NCBI RefSeq assembly: GCF_003610775.1
Contig: NZ_RAQO01000004.1
Location: forward strand, 562,822 to 626,821
Origin: Alginatibacterium sediminis
GTDB lineage: Bacteria > Pseudomonadota > Gammaproteobacteria > Enterobacterales > Celerinatantimonadaceae
Direction: 5' to 3'
Length of the DNA stretch: 64,000 nt
Made by a program: the position numbers and the translations under genes. The notes under the pieces were generated by a model. The model ran no database searches and was not told the DNA's origin. It was given only the letters and a program-made list of their open reading frames with translations. Every line of letters begins with the position of its first letter. Positions within the stretch are counted from its first letter, which is position 1. Shown piece after piece: positions 37,034-46,461 of the stretch.

Positions 37034-38584
37034 ATGACTAAACCCAAGCAATTTGTAAAGAGTCTGCTCGCGACATCGATCATGGCTACGGCCACGATAG
37101 GAAGTGCTTTCGCAACAGATAAGGCACCAAACATTGTCGCAATCATGGTCGACGATGTTGCACCAATGGATCTTTCGGTATATCACCGTGGATTAGGTGC
37201 TATAGAAACACCAAATATAGACAGTATCGCTAAACGTGGTGTGATGATCAGTGATTACTATGCCCAAAGTAGTTCAACTGCAGGTCGTGGCGCTTTTATT
37301 ACTGGCCAGTACCCTATTCGAACAGGTTTAACTGGCGTAGGGCAACCGGGCTCAAAACTGGGTATTAAGAAAGAAAGTCCAACCTTGGCTGAACTGTTAA
37401 AACTAAAAGGTTATGCAACAGTACACGTGGGTAAATCTCATTTGGGTGACAATAACAGCCATTTACCAACTGCACATGGGTTTGATGAGTATTACGGTTT
37501 TTTGTATCACCTAAACGTTATGGAAATGCCAGAGCAACCCGAATTTCCGAAAGATCCTAATTTCAGTGGCGTTCCGCGTAATGTTCTTCATACGGTAGCC
37601 ACGGAAACCTTTGACGAAACTCGAGACCCTAGATTTGGAATCGTTGGTAAGCAAAAAATAACCGATAAAGGCGCTTTGGGCAAAGAGCGTATGAAAACAA
37701 TTGATGAAGAATTTTTAGATTTCGCTACTGATTGGCTGGATAAGCACGACGCTAATAACGATAGTCAGCCCTACTTTATGTGGTACAACCCATCGAGAAT
37801 GCACACCATCACCCATGTCCAAGAATCCTATGAAGGTGTTAGTCAAACATCAACCTACTATGACGCTGTAAAAGAGTTAGATGATCAAATTGGTGTTTTG
37901 ATCAATAAATTGGAAGAGCAAGGAGAGCTAGATAATACCATCATTCTGTTTAGCTCCGACAATGGAGTAAACATGGACCATTGGCCAGACGGTGGCGCAG
38001 CTTCATTTAGAGGTCAGAAAGGAACAACATGGGACGGCGGTTTCAGAGTCCCTATGCTTGTTAGTTGGCCAGAAAAATTTCCACAAGGAAGCTATGTAGA
38101 CGGAATGATGTCTGCTGAAGACTGGTTACCAACGCTAATGGCAGCTGCCGGCGATAGTGATATTAAACACGATTTATTGCAAGGCAAAACCATTGAAGGC
38201 ACTGAGCGCGTTGCGCATCTAGATGGCTATAACCAAATGGATATGCTTGCTAACAATGCCGATAGTTTACGTCACGAGTTCTTTTTCTATAACGAAACCG
38301 ATCTTAATGCGATAAGAGTAAACCAGTGGAAAGTACATTTGCGAACCAAAACGACGTGGACTGAACCGGCAAAAAACTGGCCGTTTGGCGTTTTAATTAA
38401 TATTAAAGCCGATCCCTATGAGCGCTCACCAGAAACCCCTGGCTGGTATCACTGGATGAAACAAAAATCATGGGTATTACCAGAGTTCTATCAGGCGATA
38501 GGAAAATACCAACAATCACTTATCGACTACCCACCAGTGCAAAAAGGAACCGGCGTAGGAATGGGTAACAATACGATTAACTAA
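37034..38584 (+). CDS. Ser-type sulfatase, exported
   Basis: A 516-residue arylsulfatase-family hydrolase that removes sulfate esters, probably from sulfated marine glycans. A signal peptide (1-27, ending GSAFA) precedes the alkaline-phosphatase-like fold: VDDVAPMD (metal Asp pair), the formylglycine motif S-T-A-G-R at 81-85 and SSDNGVNMD. The nucleophile precursor is Ser81, not Cys, and the third motif position is Ala. Ser-type sites need the anaerobic radical-SAM maturase, which is encoded 138 nt downstream. ATG 37034 with GGAGAA is used; the frame opens one TTG codon earlier. The substrate is unknown. Confidence 0.93.
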   Translation: MTKPKQFVKSLLATSIMATATIGSAFATDKAPNIVAIMVDDVAPMDLSVYHRGLGAIETPNIDSIAKRGVMISDYYAQSSSTAGRGAFITGQYPIRTGLTGVGQPGSKLGIKKESPTLAELLKLKGYATVHVGKSHLGDNNSHLPTAHGFDEYYGFLYHLNVMEMPEQPEFPKDPNFSGVPRNVLHTVATETFDETRDPRFGIVGKQKITDKGALGKERMKTIDEEFLDFATDWLDKHDANNDSQPYFMWYNPSRMHTITHVQESYEGVSQTSTYYDAVKELDDQIGVLINKLEEQGELDNTIILFSSDNGVNMDHWPDGGAASFRGQKGTTWDGGFRVPMLVSWPEKFPQGSYVDGMMSAEDWLPTLMAAAGDSDIKHDLLQGKTIEGTERVAHLDGYNQMDMLANNADSLRHEFFFYNETDLNAIRVNQWKVHLRTKTTWTEPAKNWPFGVLINIKADPYERSPETPGWYHWMKQKSWVLPEFYQAIGKYQQSLIDYPPVQKGTGVGMGNNTIN

Positions 38585-38593
38585 ACGACGCAA

Positions 38594-38630
38594 GCGTTGT
38601 AAATTGGGATGGCGTTCCCGTTTACAACGC
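38594..38630 (+). terminator. strong hairpin between sulfatase and maturase genes
   Basis: A perfect 10-bp stem GCGTTGTAAA/TTTACAACGC encloses an inner GGGA/TCCC pair. There is no T-run after it, so it may be a partial terminator, an mRNA-end stabiliser or a spacer that sets a lower level of the maturase. Confidence 0.45.
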
Positions 38631-38722
38631 CTTCAATTTCAAGCGCTAACGAAAAATAGCTACAGTAAAATTCATACTTCACGGAAGGAGACCCCAAACC
38701 AAAGCGTTTAATAGAGGCCAGC

Positions 38723-39880
38723 ATGTCAACCCAACTTCCATTTAGTTTGATAATTAAACCTGTAGGCAGTCAATGTAATCTTAGATGTAGTTACTGTTAC
38801 TACATCAACAACGATAGACAACATAAAATGACTATTGATGTGCTCTCTGAAATGATTGCTCAACACATACAAGCACAGCCCGAGCACACAAGTTATGTGG
38901 ATTTTATTTGGCATGGCGGCGAACCTATGATGCGCGGGCTTAGTTTTTATGAAAGCGTCGTGTCCGAACAAAAAAAATTAAAAACAAACAAGAAGATAAA
39001 AAACACACTGCAAACAAATGGGACGTTAATTACTGAAGCATGGGCAACCTTTTTCGCCGACAATAATTTTATGATTGGGATTAGTATTGATGGACCTGAG
39101 CTGGTTCATAATATTGGCCGCATAGATAAACGTGGAGACTCAAGCTATGAGAAGACAATAAAGGGTTTGGCCTTGCTCAACAAATACAACGTTGAGTTCA
39201 ACACGCTTACTGTTATAAATAACCGTTCTTTTCATAGAGGAAAGGAAATCTATAGGTCTAAAAAAGAGCAAGGGTGTACTTATCTTCAGTTCCAACCCTG
39301 TATAGACCATGAGCTAGACAGAATTTCAGATCATGATTGGTCCTTAAGTGGCAGTCAATGGGGTACATTCTTGTGCGATGTTTTTGACGAGTGGTGTATC
39401 GAAGATATCGGAACAACATATGTTCAATTCTTTGAAAATTGTCTTGCGATACTGATGGACTACCCTAGCCAAATGTGTCACCACGCGCCAACGTGTGGGC
39501 AGCAACTAATCGCTGAGGCAAATGGTGAAGTGTTCAGTTGCGACCATTTTGCTTATCAAAGTCATTCATTAGGCCAGTGCACTGATCCCAGCGACAAGGA
39601 GTACTCTTCATTAAAAGAAATGGTCAATAGTTCCGATCAACGAGAGTTTGGTGAAAACAAAAGAAATCAGCTTGCTCAGCAGTGCCTTAGTTGTGATTTT
39701 TTGCCGCTATGCAACGGCGGGTGTCCAAAAAACAGAACACTAAGCACGCAACATAATGAGCCACTAAATTCATTGTGTATCGGCTATAAGCAGTTTTTTC
39801 ACTATGCACTACCAAGGCTACTAAAAATGGTTGATGCAATGAAAAATGGCTACTCTCCCATGTGCCACCAACTATTTTGA
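38723..39880 (+). CDS. anaerobic sulfatase-maturating radical SAM enzyme (anSME)
   Basis: A 385-residue SAM enzyme that oxidises the sulfatase active-site Ser or Cys to formylglycine without oxygen. The SAM [4Fe-4S] ligands are Cys18, Cys22 and Cys25 in CNLRCSYC. The C-terminal SPASM region carries the ligands for two auxiliary clusters (CGQQLIAEANGEVFSCDHF and CLSCDFLPLCNGGCPKNR). It follows the Ser-type sulfatase on the same strand and most likely activates it. It could also serve the Cys-type sulfatase at 52410. Its last codons overlap a long reading frame of the next gene but not its likely start. Confidence 0.95.
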   Translation: MSTQLPFSLIIKPVGSQCNLRCSYCYYINNDRQHKMTIDVLSEMIAQHIQAQPEHTSYVDFIWHGGEPMMRGLSFYESVVSEQKKLKTNKKIKNTLQTNGTLITEAWATFFADNNFMIGISIDGPELVHNIGRIDKRGDSSYEKTIKGLALLNKYNVEFNTLTVINNRSFHRGKEIYRSKKEQGCTYLQFQPCIDHELDRISDHDWSLSGSQWGTFLCDVFDEWCIEDIGTTYVQFFENCLAILMDYPSQMCHHAPTCGQQLIAEANGEVFSCDHFAYQSHSLGQCTDPSDKEYSSLKEMVNSSDQREFGENKRNQLAQQCLSCDFLPLCNGGCPKNRTLSTQHNEPLNSLCIGYKQFFHYALPRLLKMVDAMKNGYSPMCHQLF

Positions 39881-39926
39881 GTTAAACTCCATACAAATTA
39901 TACAAGCTTGTGATTGTGTATCGTCG

Positions 39927-40829
39927 ATGGAAAAAGATTATAACCTGCTACACGTATTGGTGGTTTTGTTTCAAACAAAACAAACTGTTGCGGCCGCTAG
40001 AAAGCTACAGATTAGCCAGCCTTCAGTAAGCAGCATGCTAAAGAAGCTACGTGTACAATTTGCTGACGAATTGTTTGTACGTAATAAAAACATGTTGGAG
40101 CCAACGCCAAAGTGCAATGAATTAATGGACCGAATCCCGCAACTTCTCGAGATGATGGACGGTCTATATGAAACAAGCGGTAGTTGGGATGTGTCGCAGA
40201 TGCGTGGTGAAATCACGCTTGTATTTCCAACAACACTAATGGCTCCAGTGGCACCATCACTGCTCGCTGAACTAAACCAACGAGCACCCGATCTGACCGT
40301 AAACTGTATATCGTGGGGAAGCGATACCATCAATCATTTGGAAGCTGGTGGCAATATTTGGGCCGTTGGCTACCTGCCAATGGAAACCAATAAAAATGTA
40401 ATGCAACGTCCTCTACCGAGCGACCGGTTTATATTGGTAAAACGCGCCGGTCATCCTTTAACAACAAATGACCTTCAGTCAGTTTTGCGTCACCCTATTT
40501 GCTTGAGTGTTATCCCTGGTTATATTGAGGCTTCAAAAGCTGAGATGTTAATTAAGAAACACAAACTCGACAAATCAATAAGTGTACGAACAAGCGATTC
40601 GGCACTTATGCTAGAGCTGATTAAGAGCACAAATACGATCGGAGTAATGTCACATCGTATCGATTCAACCCTACCCAAACAGTTTGAGACAATGCCCCTT
40701 CCTAAAGAGCTTAAGAACGATACATTCCAGCGTGGAGTATCGCTTTTCTATCATGCTTCAAATCGGCATGCTCCATTTACTCAGTGGTTGTTTACTCAGC
40801 TTGACCAACAAATGCGGCAAAAGGATTAG
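39927..40829 (+). CDS. LysR-family transcriptional regulator
   Basis: A 300-residue LysR regulator. The N-terminal helix-turn-helix includes TVAAARKLQISQPSVSSMLKKL, followed by an effector-binding domain (about 95-290). ATG 39927 gives a normal N-terminus; the open frame runs 27 codons upstream into the maturase gene. It lies 47 nt after the maturase and 130 nt before the DUF1254 gene, all on the plus strand. It may control the sulfatase-maturase pair, the DUF1254 gene or both. No operator was identified. Confidence 0.88.
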   Translation: MEKDYNLLHVLVVLFQTKQTVAAARKLQISQPSVSSMLKKLRVQFADELFVRNKNMLEPTPKCNELMDRIPQLLEMMDGLYETSGSWDVSQMRGEITLVFPTTLMAPVAPSLLAELNQRAPDLTVNCISWGSDTINHLEAGGNIWAVGYLPMETNKNVMQRPLPSDRFILVKRAGHPLTTNDLQSVLRHPICLSVIPGYIEASKAEMLIKKHKLDKSISVRTSDSALMLELIKSTNTIGVMSHRIDSTLPKQFETMPLPKELKNDTFQRGVSLFYHASNRHAPFTQWLFTQLDQQMRQKD

Positions 40830-40959
40830 TTAATTGGAGCAAACTTTGGAACAACTAGAGTCGCTGTTGAACTTGCACACTATTACTAATCGTAATAACT
40901 CATATTAAGCACTCTAAGTAGGAATTTTCGTATATTAGCTTCAACCAACGGAGGTTTTT

Positions 40960-42381
40960 ATGCCAACAAGTCCTATACAATCATTTGTCCTTTCCTTTGT
41001 TTTAATAACGTCGTTTTTTTCCTCGACGGTAATGGCGGATGCTAGCCATACCCAAGAAGTTAACCCTGCGCAACAAGCCTTACACAACGAAGCTTACAAC
41101 TTAGGTATTAGTGCTTATCTTTGGGGTTCTACGCTAGTGCGAATGGAACAGATAAGCCGACTGTACACCGATGTGTCCATGCCACAATCCGATACTAGCT
41201 ACCGTGCCCCTTTAAATGAGTTTGGTCATGCTAGGCGCCTAAGTACGCCATCAGATACCGATATGCCAAGTGCAAACCGTGACACCCTTTATTCGAGCGC
41301 CATACTAGATGTTAGCGCTGAGCCTATTGTTCTTGAAGTGCCAGCGGTGACCGACCGCTATTATGTGATTAACATGTTTGATATGTGGCATAACCTATTT
41401 AAATATGTCGGCACCCGAGAAACTGGAGACATGGCAAAACAATTCTTGATTGTTCCACCTGGATGGGAAGCGAAACAAGATATTCCCCGAGAACTCAATA
41501 TCATTGAAGCACCTACAACTAAAGTTTGGCTTTGGGGGCGCACTCAAGTTACCGGGGAGCAAGACTATGCACAGGCGCACTCAATTCAAGATCAATATAA
41601 ATTAACACCGTTGAATGAATACATCACCGGCGAACCGTTACTCGATAATGTTGAACTAAAAGAGCACCATTTTTCTGACAATGACCCCTTGCGGTTCTAT
41701 GCAGAATTAGGTGCTTTTATAGCCGAAAACCCACTTGATGAACGTCAACATGCCATGCTTGGGCAATTCAAAAAGATTGGACTTACAAAAAATGGTTTTA
41801 ATGATAATAATCTGTCTGATTCAATCAGAAACGAACTTGTACGAGCCATTGAAGATGGCAAAGAAATTGTATCAGCGCAGGCAAATCCAACAAACCTAGA
41901 AATGAAAGACGGTTGGGTTTACACCTTTGCCTTAGATGCTTTTGGTGACGACAACGCCATGCGCTCATTGATTGCACATCCTTATCTAGGCGGACAAGGT
42001 CCAAAAGAAGCAATCTATCCTATGGCTGCCATCGATACCAATGGCCAAGCTCTAAGTGGCAAAAGTAATTACACAATGACCTTTGAAAAAGAGCCACCAG
42101 TTGGTGCCTTTTGGTCAGTCACTGTCTATGACGCACAAAGTAAAATGTTAGTTGAGAATCCGATTGATCGCTATGCAATTGGTAGCTTATCAGATCTTAA
42201 ACGTAACTCGGACGGCTCGTTCACCGTTCAGCTTTCACCTGATGCACCTACCGATTTACAGTTGCACGACAACTGGTTACCTACACCTAGCGGTAACTTT
42301 TATCTATTAACTCGTTTGTACATTCCAGGAAAAGAGATCCTTAATATGGAATGGACGGTGCCAGGTGTAAAACCTCAGTAA
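40960..42381 (+). CDS. exported DUF1254/DUF1214 protein
   Basis: A 473-residue protein with a signal peptide (1-26, ending TVMA). The DUF1254 domain follows (about 65-190: NRDTLYSSAILDVSAEPIVL, VTDRYYVINMFDMWHN), then DUF1214 towards the C-terminus (PPVGAFWSVTVYD, NPIDRYAIG, GNFYLLTRLY). These paired domains are common in marine and soil bacteria. Their biochemical role is not settled, so none is assigned. A strong GGAGG site lies 5 nt before the ATG. A hairpin without T-run follows the stop. Confidence 0.9.
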   Translation: MPTSPIQSFVLSFVLITSFFSSTVMADASHTQEVNPAQQALHNEAYNLGISAYLWGSTLVRMEQISRLYTDVSMPQSDTSYRAPLNEFGHARRLSTPSDTDMPSANRDTLYSSAILDVSAEPIVLEVPAVTDRYYVINMFDMWHNLFKYVGTRETGDMAKQFLIVPPGWEAKQDIPRELNIIEAPTTKVWLWGRTQVTGEQDYAQAHSIQDQYKLTPLNEYITGEPLLDNVELKEHHFSDNDPLRFYAELGAFIAENPLDERQHAMLGQFKKIGLTKNGFNDNNLSDSIRNELVRAIEDGKEIVSAQANPTNLEMKDGWVYTFALDAFGDDNAMRSLIAHPYLGGQGPKEAIYPMAAIDTNGQALSGKSNYTMTFEKEPPVGAFWSVTVYDAQSKMLVENPIDRYAIGSLSDLKRNSDGSFTVQLSPDAPTDLQLHDNWLPTPSGNFYLLTRLYIPGKEILNMEWTVPGVKPQ

Positions 42382-42392
42382 TGCGACATATG

Positions 42393-42420
42393 TTTACAGG
42401 CATGCGAAGCGTGCCTGTAA
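42393..42420 (+). terminator. hairpin after the DUF1254 gene
   Basis: TTTACAGGCATGC pairs with GCGTGCCTGTAA around GAA, 12 nt after the stop. No T-run follows, so termination efficiency is uncertain. Confidence 0.45.
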
Positions 42421-42633
42421 CTAAATCTGGAAAACTTTAGTTTAACTCAGCAGTACTCAGCGTCACTAAATTGAAGATCATATAAACCAGATGGCGCTTT
42501 GGCTGATTTACGCGCAATAGTGGGAGATGGTAGATCCTAAGGTTGAAGTTTACGGTTTTGATTTCAAACATAGTCAGAATACACGTATAGTAATTTGACG
42601 ACATTATCGAAAAACTAAGCATGCGGAGTTCCA

Positions 42634-43215
42634 GTGAAACTGATAGATAAACTCACCAAACCCATGGCATACACTTCAACCTTTGATCTAGCTGATCTTG
42701 AGCTGCAACTGCCAGCTAAGCAGTTGTGTTGGGAGTTTAACCAAATTGCTCCCAGTGATAACAACAAAAAAGTTGAAGTGTTAACTAAGTTGTTTGGAAC
42801 CTACCACCGGATGGTGTTTGTAGAACCCACTTTTCGCTGTGATTACGGCTTTAATATTCACTTTCATGGCATGGCGCTAATTAATTACAATTGTGTCATC
42901 CTTGATACGTCACCAGTTAATATTGGCGCAGGCGTATTTATTGCACCAGGCGTATGCATAAGCTGTGTAGGTCATGCTATCCACCCTCAACAACGGGTTG
43001 AAGGTGTAACAACATCTGCTCCTATCACAATTGAAGATGAAGTATGGATAGGCGCAAACGCCACTGTGTGTGCAGGCGTAACTATTGGTAAGGGTAGTAT
43101 TATTGGCGCTGGCAGCGTTGTTACTAAGGATATACCAGCAGGAGTTATTGCAGTTGGTAGTCCTTGTAAGGTGCTTCGAGCCATTACCGAACAAGATAGA
43201 CTTGAGCTGGTTTAA
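42634..43215 (+). CDS. sugar O-acetyltransferase (LacA/Maa-like hexapeptide repeat)
   Basis: A 193-residue left-handed beta-helix acetyltransferase. Hexapeptide turns run through the C-terminal two thirds (VNIGAGVFIAPGVCIS, VWIGANATVCAGVTIGKGSIIGAGSVVTKDIPAG). The catalytic His lies in VGHAIHP. The N-terminal alpha part matches Maa/LacA proteins, which acetylate the 6-OH of sugars from acetyl-CoA. It starts at GTG 42634 with GGAG 5 nt upstream. It is isolated, with 250 nt of non-coding sequence before it. The acceptor sugar is unknown. Confidence 0.92.
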   Translation: MKLIDKLTKPMAYTSTFDLADLELQLPAKQLCWEFNQIAPSDNNKKVEVLTKLFGTYHRMVFVEPTFRCDYGFNIHFHGMALINYNCVILDTSPVNIGAGVFIAPGVCISCVGHAIHPQQRVEGVTTSAPITIEDEVWIGANATVCAGVTIGKGSIIGAGSVVTKDIPAGVIAVGSPCKVLRAITEQDRLELV

Positions 43216-43303
43216 ACTTTGCGAAATTGTATAGAAAGCTTAGCTATACTTTGCGTTTAGTTGTGAATAGTCCTTTGCTCTTTTATTGCTTGTAAGCTGC
43301 AAG

Positions 43304-44425
43304 TTAATTGGCTGGAGACCACCATAATTCTTGACGTTGGATGGGGGTTGCCAATGGTAGTAAAGGATTGTCCATTTTTATGATGGTTCTATTTTTCAAA
43401 TCAGCTCTTTTTATGTGCTCGCCAAAATGGTCCTCAAAAATGGCTTGTAGGCTGCCATCATTGACCATCTTTTCTAAGCCATCCGCTAAGCGCTTAGCAA
43501 GGCGCGGATATTGAGGTGATACGAAGACATAGCTTGGTGCAGGTATATATAATGCGAGGGTCGATTCGACGGCTAGATTTGGTAGCGTTTGTATACGTTC
43601 TTCGAACTCATCATATATTTCATGTACCCCTCTTGGACTAAACCCAAATCGTTTTCGATTTAGCATACTAAAAATAGATTCGTAATCTGAGGTCGTAACA
43701 ACATCAAACCCCAATGTTTCCATCACTCTAGTAATCGTCCAACTTTGGCGTAATCCTACGGGAATATTTTTTAAGTCGGCTACTGTTTTTACACCTCGAA
43801 ATAACTCAACATCCTCTTTGTTTATAAGCAGCAGGCGATAACTAAGTATTCCTCGACGAACTGGGATACGTATAGGGATAGTTTTGTTTTCCCAACTTTG
43901 ATTTGTTAATGCGATAAACACGTTTAACTGTTTACCTTCTACCATTTCGTTTAGCGCTCGCAAGGTATTCATGCGAGGAGCAGTGTCTGAGAAACGATAA
44001 CTGCCATAATTGGAGACGGTTTTTTCCATCGCAGTAGTAAGAACTTCACGCTTGTAGCTCATACGGCTATCAACGTCTGACTGACCGGATTCAAAACGAA
44101 TTTCATCCATAGCGAATGAAGTTCCGCTGGTGGCCAGATAAAGAACCAGCAATAGTAAATTTCTAAAGCCAAACAATTTCTGGTTGATAGCTAACGAGAT
44201 GAGGTCAATGTTAAACAAGGTTTTAACCACCTTATATAAGCCTGTGTATAAATGCGGTTCTAATATATTTAAAACCAACAAGTTGTTGGTATGTATTGGA
44301 TAATTATGGATACCTACAAAGTTTAGATCATTGATGTAAAACCAGCGAATTAAGATCAGGAACATTCTAGAGGATTGATAAGCGGTCTGGCCCATTATGA
44401 GTAGTGGTTTTGAATTGCTTTGCAA
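43304..44425 (-). CDS. periplasmic solute-binding protein (family 3-like), start uncertain
   Basis: The C-terminal 265 residues are an amino-acid-type periplasmic-binding fold with ISYRLLLINKEDVELFRGVKTVADLKN, PVGLRQSWTITRVME and DGLEKMVNDGSLQAIFEDHFG. A Sec-like hydrophobic segment (FRNLLLLVLYLATSGTSFAM) begins only near residue 87. The 86 residues before it have no family match and may not be translated, yet no ATG with a ribosome site exists close to the signal. A TTG start near residue 84 is possible. No permease or ATPase is adjacent, so it may be a receptor rather than a transporter part. Confidence 0.75.
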   Translation of the reverse strand: MQSNSKPLLIMGQTAYQSSRMFLILIRWFYINDLNFVGIHNYPIHTNNLLVLNILEPHLYTGLYKVVKTLFNIDLISLAINQKLFGFRNLLLLVLYLATSGTSFAMDEIRFESGQSDVDSRMSYKREVLTTAMEKTVSNYGSYRFSDTAPRMNTLRALNEMVEGKQLNVFIALTNQSWENKTIPIRIPVRRGILSYRLLLINKEDVELFRGVKTVADLKNIPVGLRQSWTITRVMETLGFDVVTTSDYESIFSMLNRKRFGFSPRGVHEIYDEFEERIQTLPNLAVESTLALYIPAPSYVFVSPQYPRLAKRLADGLEKMVNDGSLQAIFEDHFGEHIKRADLKNRTIIKMDNPLLPLATPIQRQELWWSPAN

Positions 44426-44430
44426 GTCGA

Positions 44431-44464
44431 TATACCGGAATGCATTAAAAAATGTTCCGGTATA
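44431..44464. repeat. perfect inverted repeat between macB and the binding-protein gene
   Basis: TATACCGGAA and TTCCGGTATA (10 bp), extended by an inner CATT/AATG, form a strong hairpin just upstream of the binding-protein frame and 33 nt after the macB stop. No T-run follows on either strand. It may be an operator or a processing hairpin. Confidence 0.6.
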
Positions 44465-44496
44465 TTAATTGCGCGCGAAAAACCTTTTCCTTTTCA

Positions 44497-46458
44497 CTAA
44501 TCTCTAGATAAGGCGTCTACAGGATTAAGTCTCGCAGCATTTCTAGCAGGCAAAAAGCCAAAGACAATGCCTATCACCGTTGAGCAAGCAAAGGCAGCAA
44601 TGATGGATGTGCTTGAGTAAATCATTTCAAATTCACTGTTACTATATTGGAAAACTTCTCCAACAAGATACGCTAAGCCTATTCCAAGAGCACCGCCACA
44701 AAAACAAACCAGCACTGCTTCGATTAAAAATTGGCGCATTATATCGGTCTGCCTTGCGCCAACAGCCATTCTTATTCCGATCTCACGGGTACGTTCGGTT
44801 ACCGAAACCAGCATAATGTTCATGACGCCAATGCCGCCTACCAGTAAAGAGATGAAAGCGATTGCGGATATCAATAAGGTCATCGTTTCAGAGGTTTTGG
44901 TAATATTTTGACGTATGGTATCGGTATTGATGGTGAAAAAATCGACGGTTTCGTGACGCATGGCAATTAAATCTATTATCCCCTGCTCTGCGACATCACT
45001 ATCAACATTGTCACTGATCCTAACTGTTATATCATCGACATAGTTTTGCCTAAATATGCGTCCAGAGACCGTGGTATAAGGCAGCCAAATATTAAGTTCA
45101 TCGCTGCTGCTCGACACGCTATCCAGAGCTTGGGTAACGCCGATAACTCGCACCGGAAGTCGACCAAGGAAAATAACACTACCTAGTGCATCGCCATCTG
45201 CAAACAGTTCTTGCTCTGTATTTGAGTCAATAACAGCTACTTGCTCTAGTGATTCGATACTGTCTTCGCCAAAGAACTGACCTTGCGCCAAGCTGTAACC
45301 CCGAACTCGGAAGTACTCTGTACCAACGCCTTGAATCGAACCGCTTACGGTTTCACTCGAATAACGAATCGCAACATTTGCCCTAACGGTAGGGGTTGCG
45401 CTGTCGACAAAAGGTAAATTGCTTAGTGCTGTAGCGTCATCCGCGGTAAGGGAGCGAACTCTTGCAGAGCGCCGATCTCCGCGTCCAGTGCCCGGCTTGA
45501 TTTCAATAGTATTGGTGCCCATAGATGAAATATTGTCTAGAATCTGTTGTTGAGATCCCGCACCCAAAGCCACAACCGATACTACCGATGCAATTCCAAT
45601 AATAATGCCTAACATGGTTAAAAAAGTTCGTAATCGGTGATTAGACATAGCAATTAGCGACATTTTTAGGGCTGCAAAATATCGAGACCAATTCATCCCT
45701 TTGTTTACATCTGCTTTTTGATGCAAGCCTTGCTGAGTCGCAAGTTTTGGATAGTTTGGTTCTTGACTAGAAGCATTTGATGTATCGCCAATTATTTCAC
45801 CGTCTTTGATTTCGATTATTCGGTCAGCAAAGGCAGCAATTTCGGGATCGTGAGTCACTATAATAATAGTGTGTCCATCGGCGTGAAGTTCACGTAGAAG
45901 TTTCATCATCTCGGCGCCACTGCTACTGTCTAAAGCGCCCGTTGGCTCATCGGCTAAAATGACATCGCCACCGTTTACTAAAGCTCTAGCTACACTAACC
46001 CGTTGCTGCTGCCCGCCGCTAAGCTGCGCAGGTTTATGGTCTAGGCGATCACTTAATCCTAAACGGCTTAAGAGTTTTTTGGCTTTATCCTGACGGGTGT
46101 TTTGTGCTTCATTGGCATATAGTGCTGGAACTTCGACGTTACCAACGGCACTTAAATCACTTAATAAGTGGTAGCGCTGGAAAATGAATCCGAAATACTC
46201 ACGACGCAATGCGGCCAAATCGTCTTCGTCCATAGCGGACGTATCTTTACCATTGATGAAATAACTGCCTTGGCTTGGTTTGTCTAAGCAACCCAGTATG
46301 TTCATTAAGGTCGACTTACCTGAACCCGACGCACCGATGATTGCAATCATTTCTCCACGCATGATTTGCAAGTTAATGTCATTAAGTACCGTTAATTGCT
46401 GATCACCGGCTGCAAAGCTGCGCGTTACGCCTTTGATGTTTAACAAAGCATCAGTCAT
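44497..46458 (-). CDS. macB: MacB-type ABC transporter (ATPase-permease)
   Basis: A 653-residue fusion of an N-terminal ABC ATPase and a four-helix permease. Walker A GASGSGKST is at 42-50, signature LSGGQQQRVSVARAL near 140 and Walker B VILADEPTGALD. The first membrane helix (about 275) is followed by a large periplasmic domain. The last three helices contain the FtsX-like GGIGVMNIMLVSVTERTREIGIRMAVGAR. With MacA and a TolC-like channel such proteins export macrolides, peptides, toxins or lipoproteins. It starts 3 nt after the macA stop. A CusR-like operator lies upstream of macA. Confidence 0.96.
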   Translation of the reverse strand: MTDALLNIKGVTRSFAAGDQQLTVLNDINLQIMRGEMIAIIGASGSGKSTLMNILGCLDKPSQGSYFINGKDTSAMDEDDLAALRREYFGFIFQRYHLLSDLSAVGNVEVPALYANEAQNTRQDKAKKLLSRLGLSDRLDHKPAQLSGGQQQRVSVARALVNGGDVILADEPTGALDSSSGAEMMKLLRELHADGHTIIIVTHDPEIAAFADRIIEIKDGEIIGDTSNASSQEPNYPKLATQQGLHQKADVNKGMNWSRYFAALKMSLIAMSNHRLRTFLTMLGIIIGIASVVSVVALGAGSQQQILDNISSMGTNTIEIKPGTGRGDRRSARVRSLTADDATALSNLPFVDSATPTVRANVAIRYSSETVSGSIQGVGTEYFRVRGYSLAQGQFFGEDSIESLEQVAVIDSNTEQELFADGDALGSVIFLGRLPVRVIGVTQALDSVSSSSDELNIWLPYTTVSGRIFRQNYVDDITVRISDNVDSDVAEQGIIDLIAMRHETVDFFTINTDTIRQNITKTSETMTLLISAIAFISLLVGGIGVMNIMLVSVTERTREIGIRMAVGARQTDIMRQFLIEAVLVCFCGGALGIGLAYLVGEVFQYSNSEFEMIYSSTSIIAAFACSTVIGIVFGFLPARNAARLNPVDALSRD

Positions 46459-46461
46459 CAG

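Noticed and set aside
42910-43194. 94-codon Asn- and Cys-rich frame opposite the acetyltransferase
   Set aside because: It arises from the hexapeptide-repeat codons read backwards; no start signal.
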